A stretch of DNA of 64,000 nt from Effrenium voratum (lineage: Eukaryota > Sar > Dinophyceae > Suessiales > Symbiodiniaceae), in NCBI GenBank assembly GCA_963377175.1, contig CAUJNA010003495.1, positions 467,490 through 531,489 of the forward strand, in the 5' to 3' direction. The notes below the pieces were generated by a model. That model was not told the origin of the DNA. It did not search any database and worked only from the letters and a program-made list of their open reading frames with translations. Of the stretch, positions 34,201 to 46,125 are shown one piece after another. Made by a program: the position numbers and the translations under genes. Every line of letters begins with the position of its first letter. Position 1 is the first letter of the stretch.

Positions 34201-36927
34201 CTGAGCCGCCAGGCGAAAGGGCAAGTTGTGTTCACAAAACCCAAGCCTTATGAGTTAAGATGAAACTTATTCTGAAAAAAGAAGGAAGCCAACTGTTTAC
34301 GAGAACGCCCATGGTTTGTCTCAAAGGGAACCATAGGTTTCGGTGTCCTTGAATATCATCCAAAAAACGAAACCCTGACACAATAAAAATACACGCCCAC
34401 ATGCGTAGCTTGTCTTTTTTCGGAGTTATTTTTGGGTGCGGATTTATTTTGGGAATTGTTTTTCGTTTTTTTTTTTTTTTTCCGTTTTTCGGCCAGGCCA
34501 GCAAAGTGTCGTATTTTACAGCATGTTCTCGCGAAATTGACGCATTTTACACTAGCCCGTCAACATCCCCCGCATGTCCCACCAACATCCCTAGCATCAC
34601 CCACAAATCGTGTGACGGGGTCAAAGAAATGATGATTCAAGTAGGAGGGCATGTCAATCCCTGTAAAAAAATATAAAAAGCAGCGGGGGGGTTGGGGGCT
34701 GCCGCCCACGATGTTGTTTGCAGAAGTGATGATTTGAATAGGGGTGCAATTAAATCTCTGCAAAAAGTCTAAAAAGTAGCGGGGGGGTTGGGGGGGGCGG
34801 CAGCCCCCCCCCATGATGGTCGAAGAATTGATGATTCAACTAGGGGTGCAACCCCCCCATGATGTTCGAAGAATTGATGATTCAACTAGGGGTGCAACTA
34901 ATTAAATCTCTGCAGAAAATCTAAAACGTAGCGGGGGGGTTGGGGGGGGCCGGCAGCCCCCCCCATTGATGTCGGAAAAACGCCACCTGCCGAAGAGGAA
35001 CTGGGAATGCAGAGGATGCGAAAAGCCGAAAAGCCTAGAAGCCCAGAAGCCGAGAAGCCAAGAAGCCGAAAAGCCAAGAAGCCAAGAAGCCAAGAAGCCA
35101 AGAAGCCAAGAAGCCCAGAAGCCGAGAAGCCGAGAAGCCGAGAAGCCAAGAAGCCAAGAAGCCGAAAAGCCAAGAAGCCAAGAAGCCGAGAAGCCGAGAA
35201 GCCGAGAAGCCGAGAAGCCAAGAAGCCAAGAAGCCGAAAAGCCAAGAAGCCAAGAAGCCGAGAAGCCAAGAAGCCAAGAAGCAAAGAAGCCAAGAAGCCA
35301 AGAAGCCAAGAAGCCAAGAAGCCAAAAGCGAAAAAAAATCCCAAAAAAAAACGAAAAAGATTCCTAAAATAAATACCCCTCCGTTATTTTTTGTGCAGTT
35401 TTACAGAGAAACCAAAAGCAAAACCGTTGCGCCATTGTGCGAGCCCCCTCAAAAGAGGCACCCATATCCAAAAACGGACCCCACAGTCCTCCCCTGTCAC
35501 CGGTGCTCCGAGGGGCGATGACGTTGGTCTCGGTCCAGTTACCGGCCCAATGGATGCGCTGCTGCAGCACTTCCATGTCCTCCCAAAATGCACCATTGGA
35601 CCAGTCCATCACATGGATACACATGTGTATATATATATATACAACACTATATGTATGAATGTATCAATGTATGAATGTATGAATGTATAAATGTATACAT
35701 GTATGAACGTATGAATGTATGAATGTATGAGTGTATGTATGAATGTATGTATGTATGTATGTATGAATGTATGAATGTATGAATGTATGAATGTATGAAT
35801 GTATGAATGCATGAATGTATGAATGTATGAATGTATAAATGTATACAAGTATGAACATATGAATGTATGAATGTATGAATGTATGAATGTATGAATGTAT
35901 GAATGTATAAATGTATACATGTATGAACGTATGAATGTATGAATGTATGAATGTATGTATGAATGTATGTATGAATGTATGTATGTATGTATGAATGTAT
36001 GAATGTATGAATGTATGAATGTATGAATGTATGAATATATGAATGTATGAATGTATCAATGTATGAATGTATGAATGTATAAATGTATACATGTATGAAC
36101 GTATGAATGTATGAATGTATGAATGTATGTATGAATGTATGTATGTATGTATGTATGAATGTATGAATGTATGAATGTATGAATGTATGAATGTATGAAT
36201 GTATGAATGTATGAATGTATGAATGTATGAATGTATGAATGTATAAATGTATACATGTATGAACATATGAATGTATGAATGTATGAATGTATGAATGTAT
36301 GAATGTATGCATGAATGAATGAATGAATGAATAAATGAATGAATGAATGAATGAATGAATGAATGAATGAATGTATGAATGTATGAATGTATGAATGTAT
36401 CAATGTATGAATGTATGAATGTATAAATGTATAAATGTATACATGTATGAACGTATGAATGTATGAATGTATGAATGTATGTATGAATGTATGTATGAAT
36501 GTATGTATGTATGTATGTATGAATGTATGAATGTATGAATGTATGAATGTATGAATGTATGAATGTATGAATGTATCAATGTATGAATGTATGAATGTAT
36601 AAATGTATACATGTATGAATGTATGAATGTATGAATGTATGAATGTATGTATGAATGTATGTATGTATGTATGTATGAATGTATGAATGTATGAATGTAT
36701 GAATGTATGAATGTATGAATGTATGAATGTATGAATGTATGAATGTATGAATGTATAAATGTATACATGTATGAATGTATGAATGTATGCATGAATGAAT
36801 GAATGAATGAATAAATGAATGAATGAATGAATGAATGAATGAATCAATGAATCAATCAATCAATGAATCAATAAATTTACGAATAAATGAATGCATGCAT
36901 GTATGCATATGTATGTATATGCATGTA

Positions 36928-36982
<55 letters not shown>

Positions 36983-36997
36983 GTGTGTATGTGTATA

Positions 36998-37034
<37 letters not shown>

Positions 37035-40000
37035 GTATGTACGTACGTCCGTACATACCTATGTATGTATGTATGTATGTATGTATGTGTGTGTATGTAT
37101 GTACGCACGTATGTAGGTTTGTATGTATGTACGTATGCATGTATCAAATGTTCAATTTGTATGTATGATTGTATACATGTGTGTATGTGTGTATGTATGT
37201 ATGTATGTATGTATGTATGTATGTATGTATGTATGTATGTATGTATGTATGTATGTATGTATGTATTTATGTATGTATGTATGTATGTATGTATGTATGT
37301 ATGTATGTATGTATGTATGTGTATGCGTACGCATATGTATAAGAATATGTTGTTGTATATGTTTCTGTATATGACTTGTATATGTATGTGTATATGTATA
37401 TGTGTTGTATATGTTTATGTATATGTTTATGTATATGTTTATGTATATGTATATGTATATGTATATCTATATGTATATATGCATATACGTATGTCTATGT
37501 AGGCATAATTATGTGTATATATATGTAGGTGTATGTATATGTATGCATATGTATGCATATGTATGTATATGTCTGTGTATGTATGTGTATGTATGTCTAT
37601 GTATGTATCTGTATGTATATGTATGTATACTTATTATATGTATGTATATGTATGTGTATGTATGTATATGTATGTATATGTATGTATATGTATGTATATG
37701 TATGTATATGTATGTATATGTATGTATATGTATGTATATGTATGTATATGTATGTATACGTATGTATATGTAGTTGTATGTATATGCATGTATATGTATA
37801 TGTATGTATATGTCTGTGAATGTGTGTATACGTGTGTGTATGCATGTATAAATTTTGTCTCTGTATGAGTTTTTGTATATGTATATGTACATGTAGTGTG
37901 CAGTATGTATAGGTATGTGTTTACGTTTATGTGTATGTGTTTGTATCTGTGTATGTATGTATGTATGTATGTATGCATGTATGTATGCATGTATGCATGA
38001 ATTCATGAATTCATGCATGCATGTGTGTGTGTGTGTGTGTGCCTGCTTTTTATGCATGTATGTATGTATGTAGGTAGGTAGGTATGTTTGTATGCATGTA
38101 TGTACGTACGTAGGTAGGTAGGTATGTATGTGTGTGTGTATGTGTGCGTATGTGTATGTGTGTGTGTATGTGTGCGTATGTGTATGTGTGTGTGTATGTG
38201 TGTGTGTGTCACATAGCATCCAAAGGGACTCCCTGCTCGGAAATGTGATGTCCATCAGCCGTCCCACATGGGTCGCTCAGACCCCCTTGGGGGGGGTTCG
38301 ACTTCCGAATCTTAGCGACAGCCACGGCCGAGAAGCCGCATGACGTGCACTGCGACCCAACCCATCCTCCGTGGAATGCACCGTGTAGGCAAAGTGACTG
38401 GTCCTCATGGCGTGATAAGGCCAAACGCAGCAGCAAAAGGCCAACGAAACATCCTTCGAATCTTCCACATGAGCCGTCAACAGTCATTGTGCCAAAACAA
38501 AGTCAACCATATTTTAGTGAGACCCAGCATTTACTCTGAAAGTGGTAATGCTCCCTGGGTTTAGTGGGGAATCATCACTTTTGGTTGTGAACACCCAACT
38601 ATTACTAGACTAAACTGGGGTTGGTTAATATGGGGTCAACATTAACTTGGTGAGACCCAGCGTTGACTCTGAGAGTGGGTAACTTGGTGAGTGCACAGCA
38701 AACCATCACGTCCTTCCCTCCACAAGACCTTCGATGCCTGGCTAGGCGTGGCATGCGGCAAGCTCTCGCCGAGTGGCCCATCTTGCACCAGGGCCACGTG
38801 GATGGCGCCGGAGTCGTAGCCCGAGGAGAGGCCGATGAACATGGGATGGATGGCATACTGCACGCGCTGGCGCACCGCCCGGGCAAACGCCGCCTGGAAG
38901 TCTGTGGTGTCCTGGCACTAAGCGCAAAAAATGCGCGCCCCACAACTCTACGGGGTTGAGTTCCCGTTCTTTTCAAGCATCGTTCCTTTGAACAACCGGC
39001 TGTTTCTTCCGGGCTTTTGTTGGTGGTTTCCTGAAGGGAAGGATCCCTGGAAAGAATGGGGAAGCGTCCCCTAGGAAAACGCGTGTTGCCGTGGCCCTGC
39101 GCTCTGCTCCGCAGTCGAGTCCTGCTTGAATTGCCTCAGGTCGAACTCATGCAAGGCGTGCCGCTCGACTCTCCCGTCATCCAGGTGGATGATCATGATG
39201 GTGTTGGGGTCCACCATGTGCACCTTCCCTGCACAAAACATGCGAGAAAGAAAAAAAGGAAGAAGAAAAAAAACGAATGCGCGATCAAGGCGCTCTGAAC
39301 TCCAGAACCCTCAGCACCTCATGCCCCACACCCTAGCGATCCTTGTGGCAGGCCGATCCGCAGCAGCGCGCTGCGGTAGCTCGCCACATGGAAGCCCTGG
39401 AAGCCTCGGGATCCAACGTCCACTGGTACGCCTTACCTTGCTAACACGCCCAAACGCGCCCACCAAACAGACCCACTAAACGTGCCCAGCAAACGCACCC
39501 ACCAAACCACCGGCTTTTCAGTTGGACTGTTCCCCTCACCCCCTTCCAAAAAGAAGAACTTCCCATGTCGTGCGATGCGAGGCGCTGGAGAACCACAGCG
39601 GCTTGGTGGAGAAGATGTCCGTGGACAGCACCAGCCGGCTCCTGGGGAAGTCCAGCAGCGCCAGCGCGAACTCCCCGTCCAGGAAGCCTCAAGACTTCAG
39701 GGCGAACAAGGTGTGGACCGTGGGGATCGCGTCGGCCCGTGGTTTTCCTTGTTTTTATAGGGGGTGTTGGGGGGTGTTGGGGGGGGAGGGGGCTGGGAGG
39801 GAAGAAGAGATCTTTCTTTCAGCCTTCAGCCTTCAAGAACATGCCGCCGGGTCGCTACCCGTCGGTCCTTTTTTAACAGAATTTGCGTTTCGCCTAGCGT
39901 TTTTACTCGTTTTCAACAGCAAAAAGCGCTTCCCGCGCACGGTCGTTCTAGCGTTACCATTTATTGAAAACGTTGGCAGGCGTGAGGAATCAGGCACCTC

Positions 40001-42458
40001 GGTTTCGCGTTTTTTTTGGTCTTGCTACGAAGCCTTTCTTGAATGCTGCGTATGGGAATGTTTTTGGCCGCCGCCAGCTTCTGTGGTCCAAAAACACAGA
40101 TTTCTGGGGACCCAACATGTTTCGGGTTTTTGACGTTTTTTTTGCCCCTGATTTAGCAGCGAGTCCATGGTCACGGACATGGCTTCCGCGAACGAAGCAC
40201 CAGGGCCCAAGTAGCCACACAAAAAAAGCTGCCGGGTGCTGGCGCAAATCATCAGCGAACGACTGGCTCGTGCCGTGAACATAATGCTGACCATGTGCTG
40301 GAAGGGATCACTTGGGCGGGGGTGCTGACCATGTGTTGGAAGGGATCACTCGCTTGCGAAGAGTGCGAAACATGGGAGTGTGTAAAACGTGGGTTTTGCA
40401 CAAGAGTGCGAAACATGGGAGTGTGTAAAACGCGGGTTTTGCACTGACAGTTTCCGACCCGACTGCAAGAACATACTTTTGAAAGTTGTTCACTCCCCCA
40501 CCCCATTTTTCGAAGACAAGCCTCGTCCTCAAAGAAAAAAGGGAAGGGCCAAGGAATCCGTCGGCTGTCGTCTGTGACTTTCTGCGAAGCGCTGCATCTT
40601 TGCCACACAAAGTCGCCAATTGCCCGAGTCGCAAGTTTCGGCCCATCTGGTGAGGGATGTGAAGACACCCGCAAATGCGAAAGTTACCCGCAATGAGCGT
40701 GTGAAAAGTGCTTCGTCCCTGTTTGAATTGCTATTTTTGAGGACAAATTTCTCAAAGATCTTGCAATTCACCTCGTGGGAAGCTGAAAATCCTCCACGCA
40801 AGACCACCCGTTTTCTGCGGAAACGAAACCAAAAGGCCGTCAACCTTCGCTCCACCCCAACAAAAAACAAAACTTGCTGGTTCCCAGGCAATTTGTCTGA
40901 ATGACCCCAAAAAGGCCATCCACCTGGTGCTCTCCTTGTTTCGGGGCATCCAACCCCCCCGGGCCCTCGGGCCCCCGGGCCCCCGCAAAGCCGAGCCGAG
41001 GGGCGCGGGAACAAAGCGCCCCGCTCAAGGTACAGCGGCAGCAGGGCCTCCCCGTCGCTCTTGGCGCTGGGCAAAAGCGAGCGGAAGTTGTAGATCTCCC
41101 CGTTGTAGACCAACACCTCGCAGAATTTGCGGTTGCGGTTCTGACATCCCTTCAAGGAGCCAACAAGAGGCCAACACCAGGTGTCCCCGATTTTTCTCAG
41201 GGAACCAATTTCTGAGGGAAACCTGGATCTTTCGGGCAGGGGACAAAAGACAAAGAAAACCAGTCACACCGAGAAGAAATGGAAGACGAAGAAACACGGC
41301 AAACCCCCCCCCCCCCACCAGTTCAGGGGGTTCCTGGAGTTCCCCTCAGTTGATCAATTTGCTGGTGGGGTCCATTGAAAGGATCGCCACTTTCGGAGGT
41401 TCCCACTTCGGAAAAAGAAAAAGAACTGGAACAAAAAAGGTGTGTCGCTGTTTGAGGGTGACCCAAAAAAAATGTGTCGTTTCCTTGTTGCTGCCTCGTT
41501 AAAACCACAAAAAGGGGGTGCCCTCCAAAAAAAAAGACACACCCGGATGTTGAATGTTGAGGGACCCTTTTAGTGGACATCATGGGACCAACCAGCAGGA
41601 GAGGATTCCCCCCAAAAACAAAACATATCCCCATTGAACGCAGAACAAAGAAGTTCCTTGTGATGCGATGTCAACCCAAGGTGGGGTTTCCGGCTTCCCC
41701 CCGCGACTCGTGGAGTCCAGAAGCCTGGGACTTTTCACTTTTGGGATGGCTGCTGGTCCTTTGCGTCCGAACTCGGCGGTCAGGTCTTAACCAAACCTGG
41801 CATTCCTCTTTCAGCAGAGCTATGCGCAGACAAGCCTGATGCGAACAGCCGGCGCGGCTTCTTTCGGAGGACCCTCTTCAATGTGAACCCTTCGACTTTT
41901 TTCTGTTCGGGAACTGGCCAGCCCAAGAGAGGGGAGGCCACACCCAACTCGCGCCGAAGGCGACCGCCCGCGCCTGGCCATCGGCGGTGGTGAAGGGCTG
42001 TGGCACGCGCTCGCCTCGGGGCCAGCGAGGCGCTTTTGCGACGGGACGGGACTGATGCGAGGCGAGCAGAAACCCTCAGAAACGTCTGCATGGCACAGAG
42101 ATTCATCACCCCTCAGGCCGCCAGCACCCCCTCCCAGCAACTTGGGACGTGCGCTGCACGGCCAAGGAAAGATAGACTCCTCTTCCGAAACAAGTAGTTT
42201 TTTGCCTTGCGGAAGAGCTATCCTTCCACTGGAGCCTCAAATCGCGAGCTTTGCTCGCAACGCAGCTGCCGAACCAGGCCCCAGGCCCTCCCAAGTGAGC
42301 TTTAGAAACGAGGCGCCGGTCATGTGGAGCAAGTTGTGGACAAATGTGAAGTTGTGAAGGTTGACTCGTGTCGTAAGGTCTGGCCCCCTGGGCCGCATGA
42401 AGAAGTTCACATAGGTCAGATTCGACAGGAGCCAGCTGCTGACGAGGAAGGAGCACAT
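28216..42458 (-). CDS. Asparagine synthetase-like protein (glutamine amidotransferase plus synthase domain)
   Basis: Fifteen exons join with perfect phase: 42458-42317, 42014-41974, 41140-41020, 39687-39560, 39396-39342, 39228-39122, 38911-38787, 38403-38367, 35579-35501, 32437-32382, 31668-31593, 30454-30372, 29733-29666, 29035-28942, 28332 onward. The family converts aspartate to asparagine using glutamine and ATP. Met1 is followed by Cys2 (MCSFLVSS), the expected amidotransferase nucleophile. Then come RGPD (24-27), NGEIYNF (74-80), SDGE (89-92) and LDGEFA. The ATP pyrophosphatase loop reads LSSGYDSG (226-233) instead of the usual SGG-DSS. SGTGADE (308-314), LFPWEAFFLGTQRDYLMKE and GVEARYPFLD follow, then KYKAPVHDW and EKVGFNAMHN. 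Reading exon 15 to TAA at 28216 gives 442 residues, shorter than typical enzymes of 500-600. A GA donor at 28288 would instead fuse it to the glycosyltransferase exons. Only two donors are GT. Function could be amidation of another substrate. Confidence 0.9.
32755..32880 (+). repeat. Dispersed palindromic element, family E
   Basis: CTGTTTATTAATATGGGGGT and ACCCCCATATTAATCAACAG are near-perfect inverted repeats around GGGGATTCATCACTTTTGG, ending GGGTCAACATTA. Other copies at 38505-38650 and 57290-57400. Confidence 0.8.
33085..33410. repeat. Degenerate short tandem repeats
   Basis: About three copies of a unit with GTGCTGAG(T/C)GTG and GCTTATCAT, then repeats of AAAATA(T)AGTT with CTGAA.CGC. 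They lie in a synthetase intron. Confidence 0.6.
33500..33608 (+). repeat. Dispersed TIR element, family A
   Basis: ATGGCCATGGGGTAAAATCC to CATTGGTTTTGACCCACCGC, with a central deletion. Confidence 0.7.
34600..34980. repeat. Tandem repeat, unit about 110 bp, 3-4 copies
   Basis: Units carry GATGATTCAA, AGGGGTGCAA, ATCTCTGCA and AGCGGGGGGGTTGGGGG. The G runs could form quadruplexes on the plus strand. Confidence 0.75.
35020..35340. repeat. (AAGCCAAG/AAGCCGAG)n array
   Basis: About 300 bp of 8-bp units, AAGCC followed by AAG, GAG or GAA. All six frames stay open, giving false Lys/Pro/Ser-Arg repeat or Leu/Ala/Ser repeat proteins. Intronic with respect to the synthetase model. Confidence 0.95.
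35640..38210. repeat. 2.6-kb simple-repeat tract: GTATGAAT, GTATGT and GTATATGT units
   Basis: At 35640-36890 (GTATGAAT)n variants dominate; 36900-37320 is GTATGT/GTGTAT; 37320-38010 is TATATGTATG; 38010-38210 is GT-rich. The first part has a higher-order repeat: the block GTATGCATGAATGAATGAAT occurs at 36306 and again 480 bp later. The whole tract sits in the intron between synthetase exons 38403-38367 and 35579-35501. Confidence 0.95.
38505..38650 (+). repeat. Dispersed element, family E, with flanking direct repeats
   Basis: TGAGACCCAGC(A/G)TT occurs at both sides (38518 and 38651) of a GGGTTTAGTGGGGAATCATC core ending GGGGTCAACATTAA. Confidence 0.7.
38787..38911 (-). CDS. Synthetase exon 7: ATP-binding pyrophosphatase loop
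   Basis: Reads DTTDFQAAFARAVRQRV then PMFIGLSSGYDSGAIHVAL. The loop keeps the Ser, Asp-Ser and following Gly but has Ser-Gly-Tyr where Gly-Gly-x is usual. The preceding intron starts GACTCG and this exon starts GACACC, so the junction is bounded by a GAC direct repeat. Confidence 0.9.
38950..39075 (+). repeat. Dispersed TIR element, family C
   Basis: GGGGTTGAGTTCCCGTTCTT to GGAAAGAATGGGGAAGCGTC and CCCCTAGG. Confidence 0.75.
40265..40445. repeat. Two small tandem duplications
   Basis: TGCTGACCATGTG(C/T)TGGAAG occurs twice (about 38 bp apart), and then AAGAGTGCGAAACATGGGAG to GGGTTTTGCAC twice (about 43 bp apart). Confidence 0.8.
42317..42458 (-). CDS. Synthetase exon 1: start codon and amidotransferase nucleophile
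   Basis: The ATG at 42458 was chosen because it is immediately followed by Cys, the catalytic residue exposed when Met is removed in class II amidotransferases. RGPD, FTFVHNLLHMTG and a GC donor (ACCG|GCGCC) follow. A 41-nt exon (42014-41974, ERVPQPFTTADGQ) comes next in phase. Confidence 0.9.
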
Positions 42459-42974
42459 GGCGCAAACGGCCGAAACCCGGCTCTACAAAGGGCTACTGGT
42501 AGACTTGGGATGTCCCTTGCAACATGTTACACATCGCTGGAGCAAATAAAAAATCACTGAACAAAAAAAATCAACTATCCAAAAAATAACGTTTACATAA
42601 TAAAAAAACAACGCTGTGCGCTCCGTGTGGTTGCTGTGGCCTCCGGCTCAATGCACCTGCTGCTGAGGTCTTTTTGGGGTGCAAAACCACAGCGAGCTGC
42701 CCCGCAACGAGTCTTCCAAGCTTTTCCCCCGAAATGTGCGCCCTGCAGGAACACAAGTTTCAGCCCTCTTGAGCCTTGGGAAATGGTTCGAGGCGTCTTT
42801 CGTGCAACGCACAAAGCACTCGGCAAGGTGGACCCCTTGGGCTTCGGCCCGGATGATCAAACAAAGGGACCCTGTTCATCGTAGTTCCCTGGCCTCTGCA
42901 ATGCAACAAATAAGTGTATATATACATATATATATATTATATATAGATAAGGTAAAAACTAACAAAACAACTAG

Positions 42975-43005
<31 letters not shown>

Positions 43006-43384
43006 CACGCATAGATACACATATTGAAAGGGTGTCTTGTGTTCATCAAGAAAAGCCAGCGTGAACAAGCCATGTTGCCAGTCTCCTCTGACTCTGTCCC
43101 TGCCACCAGCAGGGCACCTGGGCAGGACGCTCTCCGCATCTTGCAGCTTCCGGTACATTTGTTCAGCATATCCCCAAGATCCTGAAAGAAGATCGCTCCG
43201 TATTTGTGTTTTAAGTCTCCTGCGCTTTCTTGAAGTTGGACCCCCCCTTGTTTGAAAGGGAAGCGCAAAAAAAAGAATGCAAAATACCAGGGGAACAAAT
43301 CAAGCCAATAGAATTTTCAGGGGAAGAGTTGCCCCCCCTTTTTCCTTCGCTTTCCTTCCCTTCTCGCCCTCGCCATCCGGGCCC

Positions 43385-44505
43385 CGCGCCCAGCGCGCTC
43401 ACGGAGGCCGCAGACGCCCTCCAGCGGCGCAGCGCCAAGCGCGCCTCATCCGTCGCTCGCTCGCTCGGCGAGGCTTGGAGCCCTCATGGCGAGCGTGGCG
43501 AGCGGCCCTGGAAAAGCCACCAACAAAAAACCACAGGGGTACAACCCCTGGGGAGTGTCAATTGTGTCTTAGGGGTGCAACACCCCGAAAAAAACCAAAA
43601 GACACTTTTCAGGGGTTAAAAATGTTTAGGCAGCGCCCATGCTTTTGGGCCCCGGGTTTTTTGGCAACCCTTTGGGGTCCGGTTTTTCGGTCGCCGAGAA
43701 GCGGGTGGCCGTTTTTTTGGGTTGCCTTTTTGGCTTGTAAGACTGGCTTTTGTTTCTGGACTTTTTTGAAGGGATGTGTGGAAATTGGTCGCCTTTTCCT
43801 TCTCTTGATGCAAATAAACTCTGCGCTTGGTGCACCAATTATGGTTGTGCCGGTTGGGATTGTCACAGACTCATGTGAATCTGTGGACCAACGCCCGAGG
43901 CCCAGCAGCAGCATGTTGCGGCCAGCGTTTCCGCCAACTTTCTTGCTTCACTTGCCATGGTCATCACATCCTTTACCTTTTACGAGCCAAGCGCGCGTCA
44001 TTTGCTTTCATCGCGCGAAGGCATGTGGGGGTTGGTCAATCTTCCTGATGGGCAACACTTCCCATGTCAGTCGAAATATCAACTCGTTTTGGTGGTTCCC
44101 ATGGTCATTCCATTTATCACGGATCTTTTGATCAGCCAAATCCCATCTTGGTGGTTCCAAAGATCATCCCATACGGCTCTGTTGCATCAACCAAATCCCA
44201 TGTGCAATATCCCTTAGTGGTGGTTCCTATGGTCATCCCATGTACCACACATCTTTTGCACCCCAACGAGCTTCCGACGCAACTAAAAAAAAAACGCCGC
44301 ATCTTTTCAACCAACTCCCATGCGCATCACTGTTGAAATCAGCGAATCACCGCGAGCGTCCAACGCAAAAAAAAACGGCGAAAACGGCCGGCCGACCCGC
44401 CCGGGCGCGGCTGAGCAGCGCCGCTGGGCTCCCGCGCTCCTGCTGCCCGGGCGCCACCGGCGAGGGCCACCGCGCCGGCGCCCAGCAGCAGATCTGCGCC
44501 GGGCC
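43385..44505 (-). other. Two GC-rich islands, probable further exons of the membrane-protein gene
   Basis: At 44505-44385 a pyrimidine tract and GGCGCAG acceptor precede a block open in all frames; at 43450-43390 one frame reads DEARLALRRWRASAASVSAL. Base composition and position suggest exons after the AVGTDCC exon, but I could not choose the frames. Confidence 0.35.
43955..44270. repeat. Degenerate tandem repeat, unit about 65-70 bp
   Basis: About four units with GGTGGTTCC, ATGGTCATCCCAT and CTTTTGATCA-like boxes. A related single unit with ATCACGGACCTTCTGATCA lies at 61440-61530. Confidence 0.6.
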
Positions 44506-45029
44506 CGGCCGGGAGGCCAGGCGCAAAAAAAAAAACGGGACAGAATCAAAAAGAGGCACAAAAAGAAACCAAAGACTTGCCGAGGACAGCGACGTATTGG
44601 TTAGTAAGGATCCCAAGTGGATGACCATCCCTGGTAACCTCAAGTAAAGAAACCGGTCTTTGGGCCATGTCATTGCCATGGCCTCGCTATGGTTGGTGGA
44701 GTTGGTGGACATAAATACCCTAAATGATGTCCATGGGGTGCCCGGCTAAAACTCGTACTATGAGAAAAGATGGCCCTTTGCAGGGGACGTCGCTGGAAGA
44801 TTATATACGATTTACCCCAATGTAATTTCATCGGAGTTGATGCAAAGGCTACATGGGAGGACCATCAGGAAACCACCGAAAAAGGGGATTGCTTTCCCCA
44901 AACGGGGAAAAGTTACCCATGGTCATTTGGGGGCCGAACCGAATATGGGTCTGCCCTTCTTTGAGGGTACCCTTTCTGGGGTTTAAAGGGAGACCACCAG
45001 GAAAATCGCCGCCATTTTGTAGGTCCACT

Positions 45030-45614
45030 CTCAAAACAGACAAATCTACGTCGATCAGCGGTGATTCACCCGGCGAATCAGCATGCCACGAGCTGCCTTG
45101 TGGCGCGAAGGCCCAAGCGCTCGCCATGGTCGGGGAGCTGCAGAAACTCGGTGCGTCGCGGGAAGTCTGCGGAAACTTCGTGGGATGGGAAAAACAATCG
45201 CGTGCGCGCCCGAAGCTCAGCGGAAGATGGGGTTTCGGATGCTCGGAAGATGGGGTTGCGTTGGAGTTTGGCCTCGCGCCGAGCCCTCCGGGCGGAAAAG
45301 GAAAGCCAAGCTGGGCCCTGCCGGAGCTCAGAGAGGCACTCTTTGAGTGCCTTGAGCCGAGTCTCGCCGAAAACAGGTGTTGCATGCATCGCAAAATCCC
45401 AAAAGCTGCGTGTGCCAAGCAGGCAGACTTGAAGAAACGACAAGCTCAAGCAACATCCGCTGGACCCGGAAGCATGCGCCCTTCCGATGGCATCACGTGC
45501 CTCGTTCCCTCAACAGGAGCCTTGGTTTGCAACTGGTTGTGTGAAGGGTGGAGGATTTTAAGGTCGCGGGATTTTGCTCAGATGTGTCTTCGCCCAAAAA
45601 CCCAAGGCTGGTGA
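45030..45614 (+). other. Unexplained long plus-strand open frame
   Basis: Part of a 253-codon plus frame. This part reads, for example, ALAMVGELQKLGASREVCGN and KPSWALPELREALFECLEPS. It is opposite to all confident genes and lies in a presumed intron. No family recognised, no clear splice edges, and the minus strand is also open over much of it. Confidence 0.25.
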
Positions 45615-46125
45615 ACAGCGCTCTGTTCCTGGCAGAAGACAAAGGTTCAACCGCAGAGTGGCAAGTGACACTTTCGGCCCGACACTTGCTTCTTCCAAGG
45701 GAAGAAATGATGGGACGACCAGATTCCGACAAACCCGATCAAGGACAAAGCCCCCCATCTTCGCCATCCTTCTGGGTTTTCACACCTTCTTCTTCGGGGG
45801 GGCAACGGATCGGTCTCAGCCCCGCGGCCAAACGGTCCCCCGCCTCGCCGCAAGTGAACTGCCTGCCAGGCGCGGGCAGGGGAAAGGCCACGGTCGACGT
45901 GATGGCAAAAAGACGATAGAAGGAACAAGGCAAACAACTCGTTTTTATTTTTCCAATTCAACAAAAAGGGCCAGAGAAATGTCAGCAAGCCGGCAGGAAA
46001 ACAACTGCTAAAACCACCACCCCTCCCTCCCCCCACACACACACACACAAAGACACCACCTACACACACAGACACAAAAGAAAAATCGAAGAACGGCCGG
46101 CGCCCCCAAAAAACGCCCCATCCGC

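Noticed and set aside
35609..38267. Many open frames of 60-267 codons reading poly(Ile/His/Ser/Tyr/Thr) or poly(Met/Tyr/Val/Cys)
   Set aside because: They are readings of ATG- and GTAT-rich simple repeats on both strands, with no codon bias and no non-repeat sequence.
42571..42860. Overlapping minus frames just upstream of the synthetase start
   Set aside because: No single frame shows GC3 bias or motifs, and the Met-Cys start at 42458 leaves no need for upstream coding sequence.
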